The translations under genes were made by a program, and so were the position numbers. A stretch of 64,000 nt of DNA, from positions 1-64,000 of the forward strand of contig JBMOLL010000008.1 in the NCBI GenBank assembly GCA_049325415.1. Direction: 5' to 3'. This DNA is from JBMOLL01 sp049325415 (GTDB lineage Bacteria > Bacteroidota > Bacteroidia > Bacteroidales > GCA-2748055). This document shows positions 17,343 through 25,457 of this stretch, in pieces. Each line of letters starts with the position of its first letter. Position 1 is the first letter of the stretch. A model generated the notes under the pieces. It did no database searches. It had not been told where the DNA came from and saw nothing but the letters and a program-made list of their open reading frames with translations.

Positions 17343-17795
17343 ATGCGAGCAGTGGTTCAGCGGGTTTCCTCGGCTTCTGTCAGAGCAGAAAGCGGACATT
17401 TCGATGAAATGGGCCGTGGTATGGTCATCCTACTGGGTATTGAAGAAGAGGATGGAGAAGATGATCTTCAATGGCTGGCGGGCAAGATCTGCCGCCTGAG
17501 GATTTTCAATGACGACCGGGGGGTGATGAATCATTCGCTGCAGGAGGACGGGGGCCGGTGCATGGTGATCTCGCAGTTCACGCTGCATGCGAGCACGAAG
17601 AAAGGCAACCGGCCATCATGGATCCGGGCGGCACAACCCGACAGGGCGAAGCCCCTGTATCTCCGTTTTATAGACCGGCTGGAGCAGGAACTCCGGATGC
17701 CTGTTATTTCGGGCGTGTTTGGTGATCACATGGATATTACGCTTGTAAATGACGGACCGGTAACTCTGATTATTGACAGTAAATTGCGCGAATAA
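17343..17795 (+). CDS. dtd: D-aminoacyl-tRNA deacylase
   Basis: 150 residues, full length for DTD. It begins MRAVVQRVSSASV, has the conserved SQFTLHAST block (about residues 79-87) and the Gly-cisPro motif in NDGPVTLIID near the C-terminus, both forming the active site. It removes D-amino acids (and glycine from tRNA-Ala) mischarged on tRNA. Its stop overlaps the start of the next gene (TAATG), so it is translationally coupled to the MazG-like and deoC genes. Confidence 0.95.
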   Translation: MRAVVQRVSSASVRAESGHFDEMGRGMVILLGIEEEDGEDDLQWLAGKICRLRIFNDDRGVMNHSLQEDGGRCMVISQFTLHASTKKGNRPSWIRAAQPDRAKPLYLRFIDRLEQELRMPVISGVFGDHMDITLVNDGPVTLIIDSKLRE

Positions 17796-18133
17796 TGACG
17801 ATCAGTGAGGCTCAGAAAAAGGTGGATGACTGGATCCGGGAGTACGGGGTCCGGTATTTCAATGAACTGACCAATATGGCCCTGCTGACTGAAGAGGTCG
17901 GAGAAGTCGCCCGCATTATTTCCCGCAGGTACGGGGAACAGTCGTACAAAGAAAGTGATATGAAGGCAGAACTGGGCGATGAACTTGCCGATGTATTGTT
18001 TGTTCTGATCTGCCTGGCAAACCAGACGGGAACAGATCTTGAAAAAGCACTGGAGGATAATCTGGATAAAAAAAGCCGGCGGGACCGGGAACGTCATAAA
18101 GGAAACGAAAAATTAAAAGACAATAAAAAATGA
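17795..18133 (+). CDS. Nucleotide pyrophosphohydrolase, MazG-like
   Basis: 112 residues. The all-alpha MazG fold shows the metal-binding pattern LTEEVGEVARII (EExxE) and, about 28 residues later, ELGDELADVLFVLICLAN (ExxD). It should hydrolyse (d)NTPs to monophosphate and pyrophosphate, a house-cleaning role. The C-terminal tail is basic and charged. It overlaps dtd at its start and deoC at its stop (ATGA), forming a tight three-gene operon. Confidence 0.9.
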   Translation: MTISEAQKKVDDWIREYGVRYFNELTNMALLTEEVGEVARIISRRYGEQSYKESDMKAELGDELADVLFVLICLANQTGTDLEKALEDNLDKKSRRDRERHKGNEKLKDNKK

Positions 18134-19002
18134 ACCGCTTATCCAATATTGATTACCGTGTAGACATGGCGGAGCTGAAGAAGGGACTTGATACTGCCGC
18201 AGATCTTGTTGCCGGGGGGGCCGATCACGAGTTGCTTAAAAAGCTCTTTTCGGTGATCGATCTGACCTCGCTGAGTGAAACAGACAACGATGAAAAAATC
18301 ATCGCAATGACAGAAAAAGTCAATCGTCTGAAAGATCAGTTTCCGGAATTGCCCTCTCTGGCAGCCATCTGTGTATATCCTTCGCTGGTAACGGCCGTCT
18401 CGGGAGCCCTCGGCGTAAAAGAGACCGGTATTGCCTCCGTTTCTGCAGGGTTCCCCTCCTCTCAGACTTTTAAGGAAGTTAAAGTCCTGGAAACTGAAAT
18501 GGCCCTGAAGGCGGGAGCGACAGAAATTGATATAGTGATCTCAGTGGGGAAGGCTCTTCGCGGACAATTTGAAGAAATATACGATGAACTGGCTGCCGTC
18601 AAAGCGGTTATGAACGGAGCTCATCTGAAGGTCATTCTGGAAACCGGCAGCCTGAAAGATCCGGTCCTGATCCGAAACTGTTCGTTTATTGCCATGGAGG
18701 CCGGAGCTGATTTTATCAAGACCTCCACGGGGAAAACCGGAACCGGGGCAACGCCTGAGGCGGTCTGGATTATGGCCCGGGCCGTCGCCGATTTTTACTA
18801 TCTAACCGGCAGGCGCGTAGGGATCAAGCCGGCGGGTGGTATTGCAGATATCCCCCAGGCGCTGATGATGTATCAGATCGTAAGGGGAATTCTCGGTGAA
18901 AAATGGGTTCAGCCAAAATTATTCAGAATCGGAGCCAGTCGGCTTGCCAACCGGATTATCGCTGATTTTTATAAAAAAAGTGAAGATTTTACCTATTTCT
19001 GA
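18130..19002 (+). CDS. deoC: Deoxyribose-phosphate aldolase
   Basis: 290 residues, about 30 longer than the enterobacterial enzyme because of an N-terminal extension of about 50 residues. The barrel core contains IAAICVYPSLV, the strand ATEIDIVISVG with its conserved Asp, VILETGSL, and the Schiff-base lysine in FIKTSTGKTGTGATPEAV. It cleaves deoxyribose 5-phosphate to glyceraldehyde 3-phosphate and acetaldehyde in deoxynucleoside breakdown. It overlaps the MazG-like gene by 4 bases; pairing with a nucleotide-cleaning enzyme fits nucleotide salvage. Confidence 0.94.
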   Translation: MNRLSNIDYRVDMAELKKGLDTAADLVAGGADHELLKKLFSVIDLTSLSETDNDEKIIAMTEKVNRLKDQFPELPSLAAICVYPSLVTAVSGALGVKETGIASVSAGFPSSQTFKEVKVLETEMALKAGATEIDIVISVGKALRGQFEEIYDELAAVKAVMNGAHLKVILETGSLKDPVLIRNCSFIAMEAGADFIKTSTGKTGTGATPEAVWIMARAVADFYYLTGRRVGIKPAGGIADIPQALMMYQIVRGILGEKWVQPKLFRIGASRLANRIIADFYKKSEDFTYF

Positions 19003-19032
19003 TTGCTATTTCAAATTTTTATCCTACCTTTG
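19003..19032 (+). promoter_or_regulatory. Bacteroidota-type promoter downstream of deoC
   Basis: TTG at 19003-19005, a 19-base spacer and TACCTTTG at 19025-19032: a full TAnnTTTG match at the correct distance. It points into a 168-bp stretch that holds only a 26-codon ORF before the convergent end of the TPR gene, so it marks a possible small gene or RNA. Confidence 0.5.
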
Positions 19033-19058
19033 AAGTAGAAAAAGCGTTCATTTCTTTA

Positions 19059-19139
19059 ATGACGGTTCACGAACAACAGTTCAAGAACCATCGCTTTAAA
19101 AGTATAAAGCGGTTCGATAACTACATTCCATTCTCATAG
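19059..19139 (+). CDS. Possible small protein of 26 residues
   Basis: An ATG at 19059 opens a 26-codon frame ending with TAG at 19137-19139. The peptide starts MTVHEQQFKNHRF and ends in DNYIPFS; it is basic (several Lys, Arg and His) with no membrane segment. It lies 26 bp after a consensus Bacteroidota promoter and in no other gene. I do not recognise the peptide. It could be a real small protein, or chance coding inside a small RNA. Conservation is the deciding point. Confidence 0.3.
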   Translation: MTVHEQQFKNHRFKSIKRFDNYIPFS

Positions 19140-19200
19140 AGACGGGTTGAATTCCATGGCTTTTTTTCTTCAAATTTATCGGGCCGCTTTTCTTTTTGTC

Positions 19201-21426
19201 CTATTTCAACCTGTAGTGCAGGTAATCCATCATCAGGGGAAAATCCGTTTCCTGTATCCTGTTTTTCAGCAGCATGGGGCGGTCATCATCGAGTGTTTTC
19301 AGGAACAGGTCAAAAGAAAACGCCGGATCCTGAATTGCCCTTAAATAAAGGTCCACGGCTTCTTTGCGCCGGCCCTGCGCCCAGCGGACATGTCCGAAAT
19401 TCACAAAGTCGAAATAGCCAGGTTCCCGGGCTGACTGGAGCACCTTGTTGAAATAATTTTCAGCCTTGTCCGGCTCATTCAGGGCAAAGTAACACCAGGC
19501 GATAGGCCGGATCAGGTGCAGGTTTCCCGGATCGGCATATTCAAGACGAAAATATTGTTGAATGGCCGTGTCATAATCCCCCAGTTTCATATTGCAGTAG
19601 GCGATCAGGGAGGCGTTCCTGCTATCCCCGGGTTTTTGCCTTTCGATCTCCTCATAGCATTCAAGTGCTTTCCCGTATTGTTCCAGTTGCCGGTAGCACC
19701 GGGCCATATTTTTCAGGACCCAGATACCCGGACTGCCCGACCATCCTATTTTTTCATAACAGGCAAGTGCTTCCCGGTGTTGCCCGGTTCTTTGAAGGCA
19801 AAATCCGGCTTTTTCAAGCAGCTCGGGATTTCCCGGATTGTCGTTCAGCAACATACGGAAAACATCCAGGGCTTCTTCGAAGTGGTTTTTCTCAAAGAAA
19901 TACTCAGCAATATTTCTTGTTATATGCTGGTCGTTAACGAGTTCTGTATAAAATCCCGCATTGTAGAGATCCAGTTTCCCGCCAAAGATATCTTCAAACT
20001 CACTTTTGAAAGGAGAAATTTTAAAGAAGCGGTACAAATCCTGGATATACTGTACAAGGATGATCCGTTCGCGGAAACTGCCGGAAGAGAGCTCGTCATC
20101 GGAAAGCATCTCGTCGAGGCCTTCCATTTCCATGGCAAAGGCAGCAGAAAGCATTTTTTTCTGATCGGGAGGCAGGTATCTGACGTTGAAAATAAAGCTG
20201 TATTTATCCGAGTTACACAAAAAGGGCGTTCTTTTCAGCCCTTCGACAAACAGTTCCGGATCAAACGCATCATTCCCGGAAGCGTATAGTTCCTGCAGAT
20301 CGGGATTCTCATTATAAAAAGGAACCAGCCAGTTGGTCATTTCATTAAAGAAAGGGAAGCTTTTCAGATGGGCGAAAGTGGTCATATAAACGTCTGCACC
20401 TTCCATTTGCAGCTTCATGAATTCCTCCACTTTTTTATACACCTGGTCCGATTCCCTGAACATGGATTCCCAGTCGGGATTTCCTTCCTCGTCTTCGCCT
20501 TTGAGATCATCCAGCAGCAGTTTATCTTCCAGGTCCGGTTTCAGTTTAGCCACTTCCGGGATGAGATCTTCCTGAAGCTTTCTTCCGATTTCTAGGGTAT
20601 CCCGGGCCCTGATAAGTTGAAGGGCGGTGTTTTCAAGATATTTTTCCAGGTTCATCTTTTCCCCGAGAATATGCAGCCGGGTCATGATATCGGGGTAGAA
20701 ACGCAGACGTTTATCATAAACATAGAGAACAATAAACAGACTGACCAGAGAGCGAACGGAAACTTCGGGCTCGTCTGTTTCGGCAAAGTCAATCAGTCGG
20801 TGAACCTTGTCCTCATTCCAGTAGCGCAGGAGAGATAACAGAATGGCGCTGACGGTAAGGGCTTTTTCATGCCAGGCAAACTCCCGGCTGGAGATAATGG
20901 TTTCTGCAAGGTTGTTTTCCGCTTCGGTATAACGATCACTCAGCCAGAGATGTCGGAAGATCTCCAGATCCAGGTCTCTCTTTTTCTGGCTGTTCAAAGG
21001 AAAGGAAGGGCCCTCATCCCTCAGTAATTCATCCAGCTCGGTTTTAAAGGCAAGATCATCCAGGGTTTCTATGACCCCGCGGCCCGTGAGCTTTTGTTTT
21101 TTCGAAAGGTCCTGCTTCAGGGTATAGGTATGCCAGCCGGAATGCTTTTCCAGCAGGCTGGCCCTGACCTGGTCGGCAAGTTCCAGAATGGAAACCTGAA
21201 GTTTCAGGTAGATCCGGTCTCTTTGCGGATCATTGACCCCTTCCAGCATATAGCGGAGCATCTGTTCATAGGTGCTTTCCGCATATTCAAGCTGAACGAA
21301 AAAATCGCCAAAGCCACTGGCCGAGATCAGTTCACGCAATTCTTCCAGAGCATCCTTCACTTTTGCCCCTGCGATAAAAGTGTTTATCCGGTTATACCGG
21401 GCGTTTATTTTTGAAACGGTAATCAT
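19201..21426 (-). CDS. Large tetratricopeptide-repeat (TPR) protein
   Basis: About 741 residues from the ATG at 21426 (MITVSKINARYNR); the frame also has a TTG eleven codons earlier. The first 500 residues are alpha-helical and rich in Leu, Glu and Asp without a recognised domain. From about residue 540 there are at least four TPRs (for example AYFFEKNHFEEALDVFRMLL, FCLQRTGQHREALACYEKI and RCYRQLEQYGKALECYEEIE). No signal peptide or membrane helix is seen, so it is probably a cytoplasmic scaffold. It converges with the deoC side and is divergent from the MacB-like gene. Function unknown. Confidence 0.82.
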   Translation of the reverse strand: MITVSKINARYNRINTFIAGAKVKDALEELRELISASGFGDFFVQLEYAESTYEQMLRYMLEGVNDPQRDRIYLKLQVSILELADQVRASLLEKHSGWHTYTLKQDLSKKQKLTGRGVIETLDDLAFKTELDELLRDEGPSFPLNSQKKRDLDLEIFRHLWLSDRYTEAENNLAETIISSREFAWHEKALTVSAILLSLLRYWNEDKVHRLIDFAETDEPEVSVRSLVSLFIVLYVYDKRLRFYPDIMTRLHILGEKMNLEKYLENTALQLIRARDTLEIGRKLQEDLIPEVAKLKPDLEDKLLLDDLKGEDEEGNPDWESMFRESDQVYKKVEEFMKLQMEGADVYMTTFAHLKSFPFFNEMTNWLVPFYNENPDLQELYASGNDAFDPELFVEGLKRTPFLCNSDKYSFIFNVRYLPPDQKKMLSAAFAMEMEGLDEMLSDDELSSGSFRERIILVQYIQDLYRFFKISPFKSEFEDIFGGKLDLYNAGFYTELVNDQHITRNIAEYFFEKNHFEEALDVFRMLLNDNPGNPELLEKAGFCLQRTGQHREALACYEKIGWSGSPGIWVLKNMARCYRQLEQYGKALECYEEIERQKPGDSRNASLIAYCNMKLGDYDTAIQQYFRLEYADPGNLHLIRPIAWCYFALNEPDKAENYFNKVLQSAREPGYFDFVNFGHVRWAQGRRKEAVDLYLRAIQDPAFSFDLFLKTLDDDRPMLLKNRIQETDFPLMMDYLHYRLK

Positions 21427-21652
21427 GATCACGTTTTTTATATCCCGACCAAAGATCAAGCCATTCTCATTTTCACGCCATTATGACAGAAAACAGCTAA
21501 CCGGGCATTTTCCGGCTCTGTATTCAGGTTAAAAACCGGAGCCCGGGCAAACCTGTCTTTTGTGCCACAATACCACCGGTTTTCGTCCGGAAATGGACAA
21601 GCCCTGTACGTAAAAGCTACTCTTTTTCAGCATTTAAGCTCTCTGTGTATTT

Positions 21653-21660
21653 TATATTTG
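21653..21660 (+). promoter_or_regulatory. -7 promoter box upstream of the MacB-like permease
   Basis: TATATTTG, a full TAnnTTTG match, 70 bp before the ATG at 21731. I see no clear TTTG -33 box. The rest of the 21427-21730 interval shows only a weak inverted repeat around 21510-21545. Confidence 0.35.
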
Positions 21661-21730
21661 ATTGATTATGTGATGTTTATTCCTTTTGGTAGATTTTTTG
21701 GTAGAATTTAAGCCAACTAACTCTCCATTT

Positions 21731-24145
21731 ATGCTGCGACACTACCTGAAAATCGGTATCCGTAACGCCCTGAAGCACCTCAACTATGCCTTCATCAATG
21801 TGTTCGGACTTGCCCTTGGCCTGACCAGTTTTATCTTCATTATGATCTATGTGGCGGACGAATTAAGTTTCGATCGTTTTCATGCCGGTTATGACAGAAT
21901 ATACAGGGTTAACCGGTTGTACAATTCGAACGACATCAATGAGGATGCCGCAACCTGTTCTTTTCCTTTTGCGCCGGCTCTTTTTGACGATTATCCGGAT
22001 ATGGTGGAAACGTACTGCCGCTTTTTCGATTTTCAACGCTCAAGTCTTTTGTTTGAATATCAAAAAAGCGAGGAAGAGCGGATCAAGTTTAACGAAGACT
22101 GGTTTTACCTGGCCGATTCAAACGTATTTGAGCTTTTCACCTTTCCGCTGATTGAAGGAGACCCGAAAACGGCCCTGGTAAGGCCCAATACGGTGGTCAT
22201 TTCCGAATCGACGGCCCGCCGCTATTTCGGATCGGAGCCCGCCATGGGCAAGACGCTGAGGATAGAAGAGGCAGCAGAGGTGGAAATTACGGGGATCATG
22301 AAAGATCTGCCTTTACAATCGCATTTCAGAATAGATATCCTGGGTTCCATGTCTACGTTCAGGGAGATCCTGGGGGGACAATTGCCGCAGACCTGGATCT
22401 GGAATCCCTGCTGGACCTATATTAAATTGAAGGACAAGGTAAAACCGGAACAGCTTAATGCGCGTTTTCCGGATTTCTACCTGGCCCATTACCCGGATTT
22501 CCAAAATCAGGATGTCACGTTATACCTGCAACCCTTGAAGGATATCCATCTGAAGTCGCATCATGAATATGAGATGAGGCCAAACGGCAACATCACCTAT
22601 ATCCGGATCCTATCCATGATTGCCGTCTTTGTTCTGATCCTTGCCATCATCAATTTCATGAACCTGGCGACGGCAAATTCAGCCGGGCGGGCAAGGGAGA
22701 TCGGTTTAAAGAAGGTTCTGGGTGCCAGGAAAAAACAATTGATGGTACAGTTTCTGGGTGAAGCGCTGATTTTCACCTTCTTTGCCCTGATCATCGCAGT
22801 TGCCGCCACCGAGTTGCTGCTGCCGGCCTTTAACCGGTTTACCGCCAAGGACATTCCGCACCACCTGTTCATTCAGCCGGTCACCCTGCTAATGGGTCTG
22901 GGTTTATTGTTGCTGGTAGGGCTCCTTGCAGGTTCTTATCCGGCTTTTTTCCTTTCCGGACTTGATTCGAGCCGTTTCCGCGGTGAAATCGTGAGGGGTT
23001 CAAAAAGCGGAACCGCCCGTAAAATACTGGTAATTAGTCAGTTTTTAATATCCATTGCCCTGATCATCGGTACCATAAGTGCCTACTCTCAGCTCAATTA
23101 TCTAAAAAAGGCTGATCTGGGTTTCAACAAGGAACAGGTGATCCTTCTTCCTTCCGTCGCGGCCACCTCAAACCGTTTTGAGGCTTTTGCCGAGGAGCTG
23201 AAAAATCACAGCGAAGTCATGCATGTCACCGGGATGGAAGACATCCTCGGGGTAAATCACAATACACGTCGTGTCTTCATCGAAGGACTGGGCGAGGAAA
23301 ATTTCTATTATTACCCGGCTTTTATGGTCCGTTATGAATTCCTGGAAACCTTTGATATACCAGTTGTTGCCGGTCGGGGTTTCTCCCGTGATTTCCCTGC
23401 AGATACAGCCAACGCGATCATGATCAATGAAACGATGGTGAAGAATCTGGGCTGGACCAATGAAAGTGCCATCGGAAAAAGAATCCGTTCAGATGGTGAT
23501 GAACGCGTCATCGGTGTTTTCGGCGATTTTCATGCCTTATCCCTGCATAAGCCCGTGAGCAATTTTATTCTGGACATGGTTAACAACCCGAGGGGTGCTG
23601 CAGGCCTCACCCGGTATATAGCTATAAAGGCCCGGAGTGATAATTATACGGAACTGCTGAAATTCATACAGGGTAAATGGGAAGAATTTGCGCCCACCAG
23701 GCCGTTTGAATACTCATTTCTTGACGAAGAGATAGATGCCCTTTACAAGGATGAGCAAAAATTCAGTTCCATATCGATCATGATCACCATCCTTGCCATT
23801 ATTATTGCCTGCCTCGGACTGGTTGGTCTGACCTCCTTCCTGGTGGAGCAAAAAACCAAGGAGATCTGTGTGAGAAGGGTGCATGGTGCGACTTTCAGTG
23901 ACGTGAACCGTCTGCTTTCCGCTGAATTCCTGCGCCTGATCTCCGTTGCCATCCTGATCAGCTGGCCACTGGCTTATTTTGTGGTTCACCACTGGCTTAT
24001 CAGTTTTTCCCAGCATATTGCCATGCAATGGATCGTATTTATTATATCCGGAATTGTAGCCGTCATGCTTGTTCTGCTGATCACCTCCGCACATGCCCGG
24101 AAAGCTACCCGGATTAACCCTGCCTATGCACTGAAATACGAATAA
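21731..24145 (+). CDS. MacB/FtsX-type ABC permease, long form, without its own ATPase
   Basis: About 804 residues from the ATG at 21731 (MLRHYLKIGIRNALKHLNYA); the upstream in-frame extension to 21686 is unlikely. It has two FtsX modules: helix, MacB-like periplasmic domain, three helices (IRILSMIAVFVLILAIINFM; FLGEALIFTFFALIIAVAAT; MGLGLLLLVGLLAGSYPAFF), then the same plan again, ending ATRINPAYALKYE. This duplicated form is frequent in Bacteroidota and usually works with a separate LolD/MacB-type ATPase to expel peptides, drugs or lipids. No ATPase gene lies next to it, and a terminator follows, so it is monocistronic. Confidence 0.9.
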   Translation: MLRHYLKIGIRNALKHLNYAFINVFGLALGLTSFIFIMIYVADELSFDRFHAGYDRIYRVNRLYNSNDINEDAATCSFPFAPALFDDYPDMVETYCRFFDFQRSSLLFEYQKSEEERIKFNEDWFYLADSNVFELFTFPLIEGDPKTALVRPNTVVISESTARRYFGSEPAMGKTLRIEEAAEVEITGIMKDLPLQSHFRIDILGSMSTFREILGGQLPQTWIWNPCWTYIKLKDKVKPEQLNARFPDFYLAHYPDFQNQDVTLYLQPLKDIHLKSHHEYEMRPNGNITYIRILSMIAVFVLILAIINFMNLATANSAGRAREIGLKKVLGARKKQLMVQFLGEALIFTFFALIIAVAATELLLPAFNRFTAKDIPHHLFIQPVTLLMGLGLLLLVGLLAGSYPAFFLSGLDSSRFRGEIVRGSKSGTARKILVISQFLISIALIIGTISAYSQLNYLKKADLGFNKEQVILLPSVAATSNRFEAFAEELKNHSEVMHVTGMEDILGVNHNTRRVFIEGLGEENFYYYPAFMVRYEFLETFDIPVVAGRGFSRDFPADTANAIMINETMVKNLGWTNESAIGKRIRSDGDERVIGVFGDFHALSLHKPVSNFILDMVNNPRGAAGLTRYIAIKARSDNYTELLKFIQGKWEEFAPTRPFEYSFLDEEIDALYKDEQKFSSISIMITILAIIIACLGLVGLTSFLVEQKTKEICVRRVHGATFSDVNRLLSAEFLRLISVAILISWPLAYFVVHHWLISFSQHIAMQWIVFIISGIVAVMLVLLITSAHARKATRINPAYALKYE

Positions 24146-24196
24146 AGCCGGGAAACTGATCAGGACAAAAAGCTAAAGGGTGCGGAGTGCCCGTAA

Positions 24197-24230
24197 AAAC
24201 AGGGATGGGAACGTCCCTGTTTTATTTTTT
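24197..24230 (+). terminator. Rho-independent terminator after the MacB-like permease
   Basis: Stem AAACAGGGA (24197-24205) pairs with TCCCTGTTT (24214-24222) around an 8-base loop, followed by an almost pure T run to 24230. Confidence 0.8.
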
Positions 24231-24234
24231 GGCT

Positions 24235-24242
24235 TATTTTTG
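24235..24242 (+). promoter_or_regulatory. -7 promoter box for the RND efflux operon
   Basis: TATTTTTG fits TAnnTTTG and lies only 7 bp before the adaptor ATG at 24250, so the mRNA would be almost leaderless. It sits directly behind a terminator, which makes it the natural promoter for the three efflux genes. No clear -33 box. Confidence 0.35.
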
Positions 24243-24249
24243 TTAATCA

Positions 24250-25440
24250 ATGAAAGACAAAATGAACAGAATTAACAAATGGGTAATCATCATTGCTGCC
24301 TTATTATTCATCCTGGTGCTGGGTTACGGCCTGTTCCGTTACCTGATCTCCCTGAAAGAGGAACCGGTCAGGCAGGCTGCGCCCGAAGTTACCCGGGAAG
24401 TAAAAGCTGAGGAGGTAAGATACGGCACTGTTTATTCAAAGGTAAGCGGGACCGGAAGGATTCTTTCCGTAACGGAAACCGATCTTATTGCAGAAATAAG
24501 CGGTAAAATTCTTCCGGGGGATGTTCCCCTGAAACGCGGATCCGTTTTCCATAAGGGAGACCGCCTTTTTACCATTTACACTGAAGAGGCCCGGCTTGCC
24601 CTGCTGGCAAGAAAAAGCCGTTTTATTTCCAGTGTAGCTTCCGTTCTTCCCGATCTTGCCATTGATTTTCCCGAATATGCGAAGGAATTCCGGACTTTCT
24701 TTGTCTCGCTGAGTGAAGAAAAACCCTTCCCTCCCATTCCTCCTGCTGAAGATGAAAAACTGAAGATTTTTCTGGCCAGCAGGGAACTGACCCCCGAATA
24801 TTACGGGATCATGAAAGACGAACTCCAGCTTAGCCGCCATACGGCGATTGCCGCTTTTGACGGAACTTTTACGGAGGTTTACCTGGAGGCAGGTGCGTTT
24901 GCCGGCACCGGAAGCCGGGTTGCCCATATTATCCGAACCGACGAACTGGAGGCAGAAGTTTCCCTGGACAGGCAGGATGCCGAGTGGATCAGGACGGGAG
25001 ACCGGGTTTCTGTTGTCAGTGATAAAATGAATGAACCGATTGCTGGTGTCGTTGTCAGGAAGTCGCTTTTTGTTGATGAGACCACACAGTCGCAAGGTAT
25101 TTTTATCCGGGTCAGCGATCCTTCGAACTCCCCGCTGCTTTCGGGGGAATACATTCATGCGGAATTTAATGTCAGGCCCGTGGAGAACGGGATGGAAGTT
25201 CCGCGCAATGCCATCATCAACACCAATGAGTTTTTTGTGATCATTGACGGGCGCCTTGAAAAAAGGCAGGCCCGGATTCTCAAAATCAATGAGACCACGG
25301 TCATCATCAACGGTATTGAAGAAGGAACATGGCTTGTTATCCAGCCACTTATCAATGTCATGGAAGGAACCACGGTGCGGATTGCCGGACAGGATAAACA
25401 GCCGGCGAATCCGGCCCCAGAAAATGCAGCCAAGCAATAA
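24250..25440 (+). CDS. RND efflux periplasmic adaptor (membrane fusion protein)
   Basis: 396 residues. An N-terminal membrane anchor (VIIIAALLFILVLGYGLF), then a lipoyl/barrel-sandwich half (VSGTGRILSVTETDLIAEIS; VPLKRGSVFHKGDRLF), a short helical region (about residues 110-195), the second lipoyl half (AIAAFDGTFTEVYLEAGAFA), a beta-barrel domain and a C-terminal membrane-proximal domain. It bridges the inner-membrane pump and the outer-membrane channel. The helical hairpin is short and unlike the long coiled coils of classical AcrA. It is 17 bp from the RND gene. Confidence 0.92.
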   Translation: MKDKMNRINKWVIIIAALLFILVLGYGLFRYLISLKEEPVRQAAPEVTREVKAEEVRYGTVYSKVSGTGRILSVTETDLIAEISGKILPGDVPLKRGSVFHKGDRLFTIYTEEARLALLARKSRFISSVASVLPDLAIDFPEYAKEFRTFFVSLSEEKPFPPIPPAEDEKLKIFLASRELTPEYYGIMKDELQLSRHTAIAAFDGTFTEVYLEAGAFAGTGSRVAHIIRTDELEAEVSLDRQDAEWIRTGDRVSVVSDKMNEPIAGVVVRKSLFVDETTQSQGIFIRVSDPSNSPLLSGEYIHAEFNVRPVENGMEVPRNAIINTNEFFVIIDGRLEKRQARILKINETTVIINGIEEGTWLVIQPLINVMEGTTVRIAGQDKQPANPAPENAAKQ

Positions 25441-25457
25441 GCGATATCCGGGAAAAG

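Noticed and set aside
24436..25437. Reverse ORF of 333 codons
   Set aside because: It is antisense to the RND adaptor, which has clear lipoyl and barrel domains.
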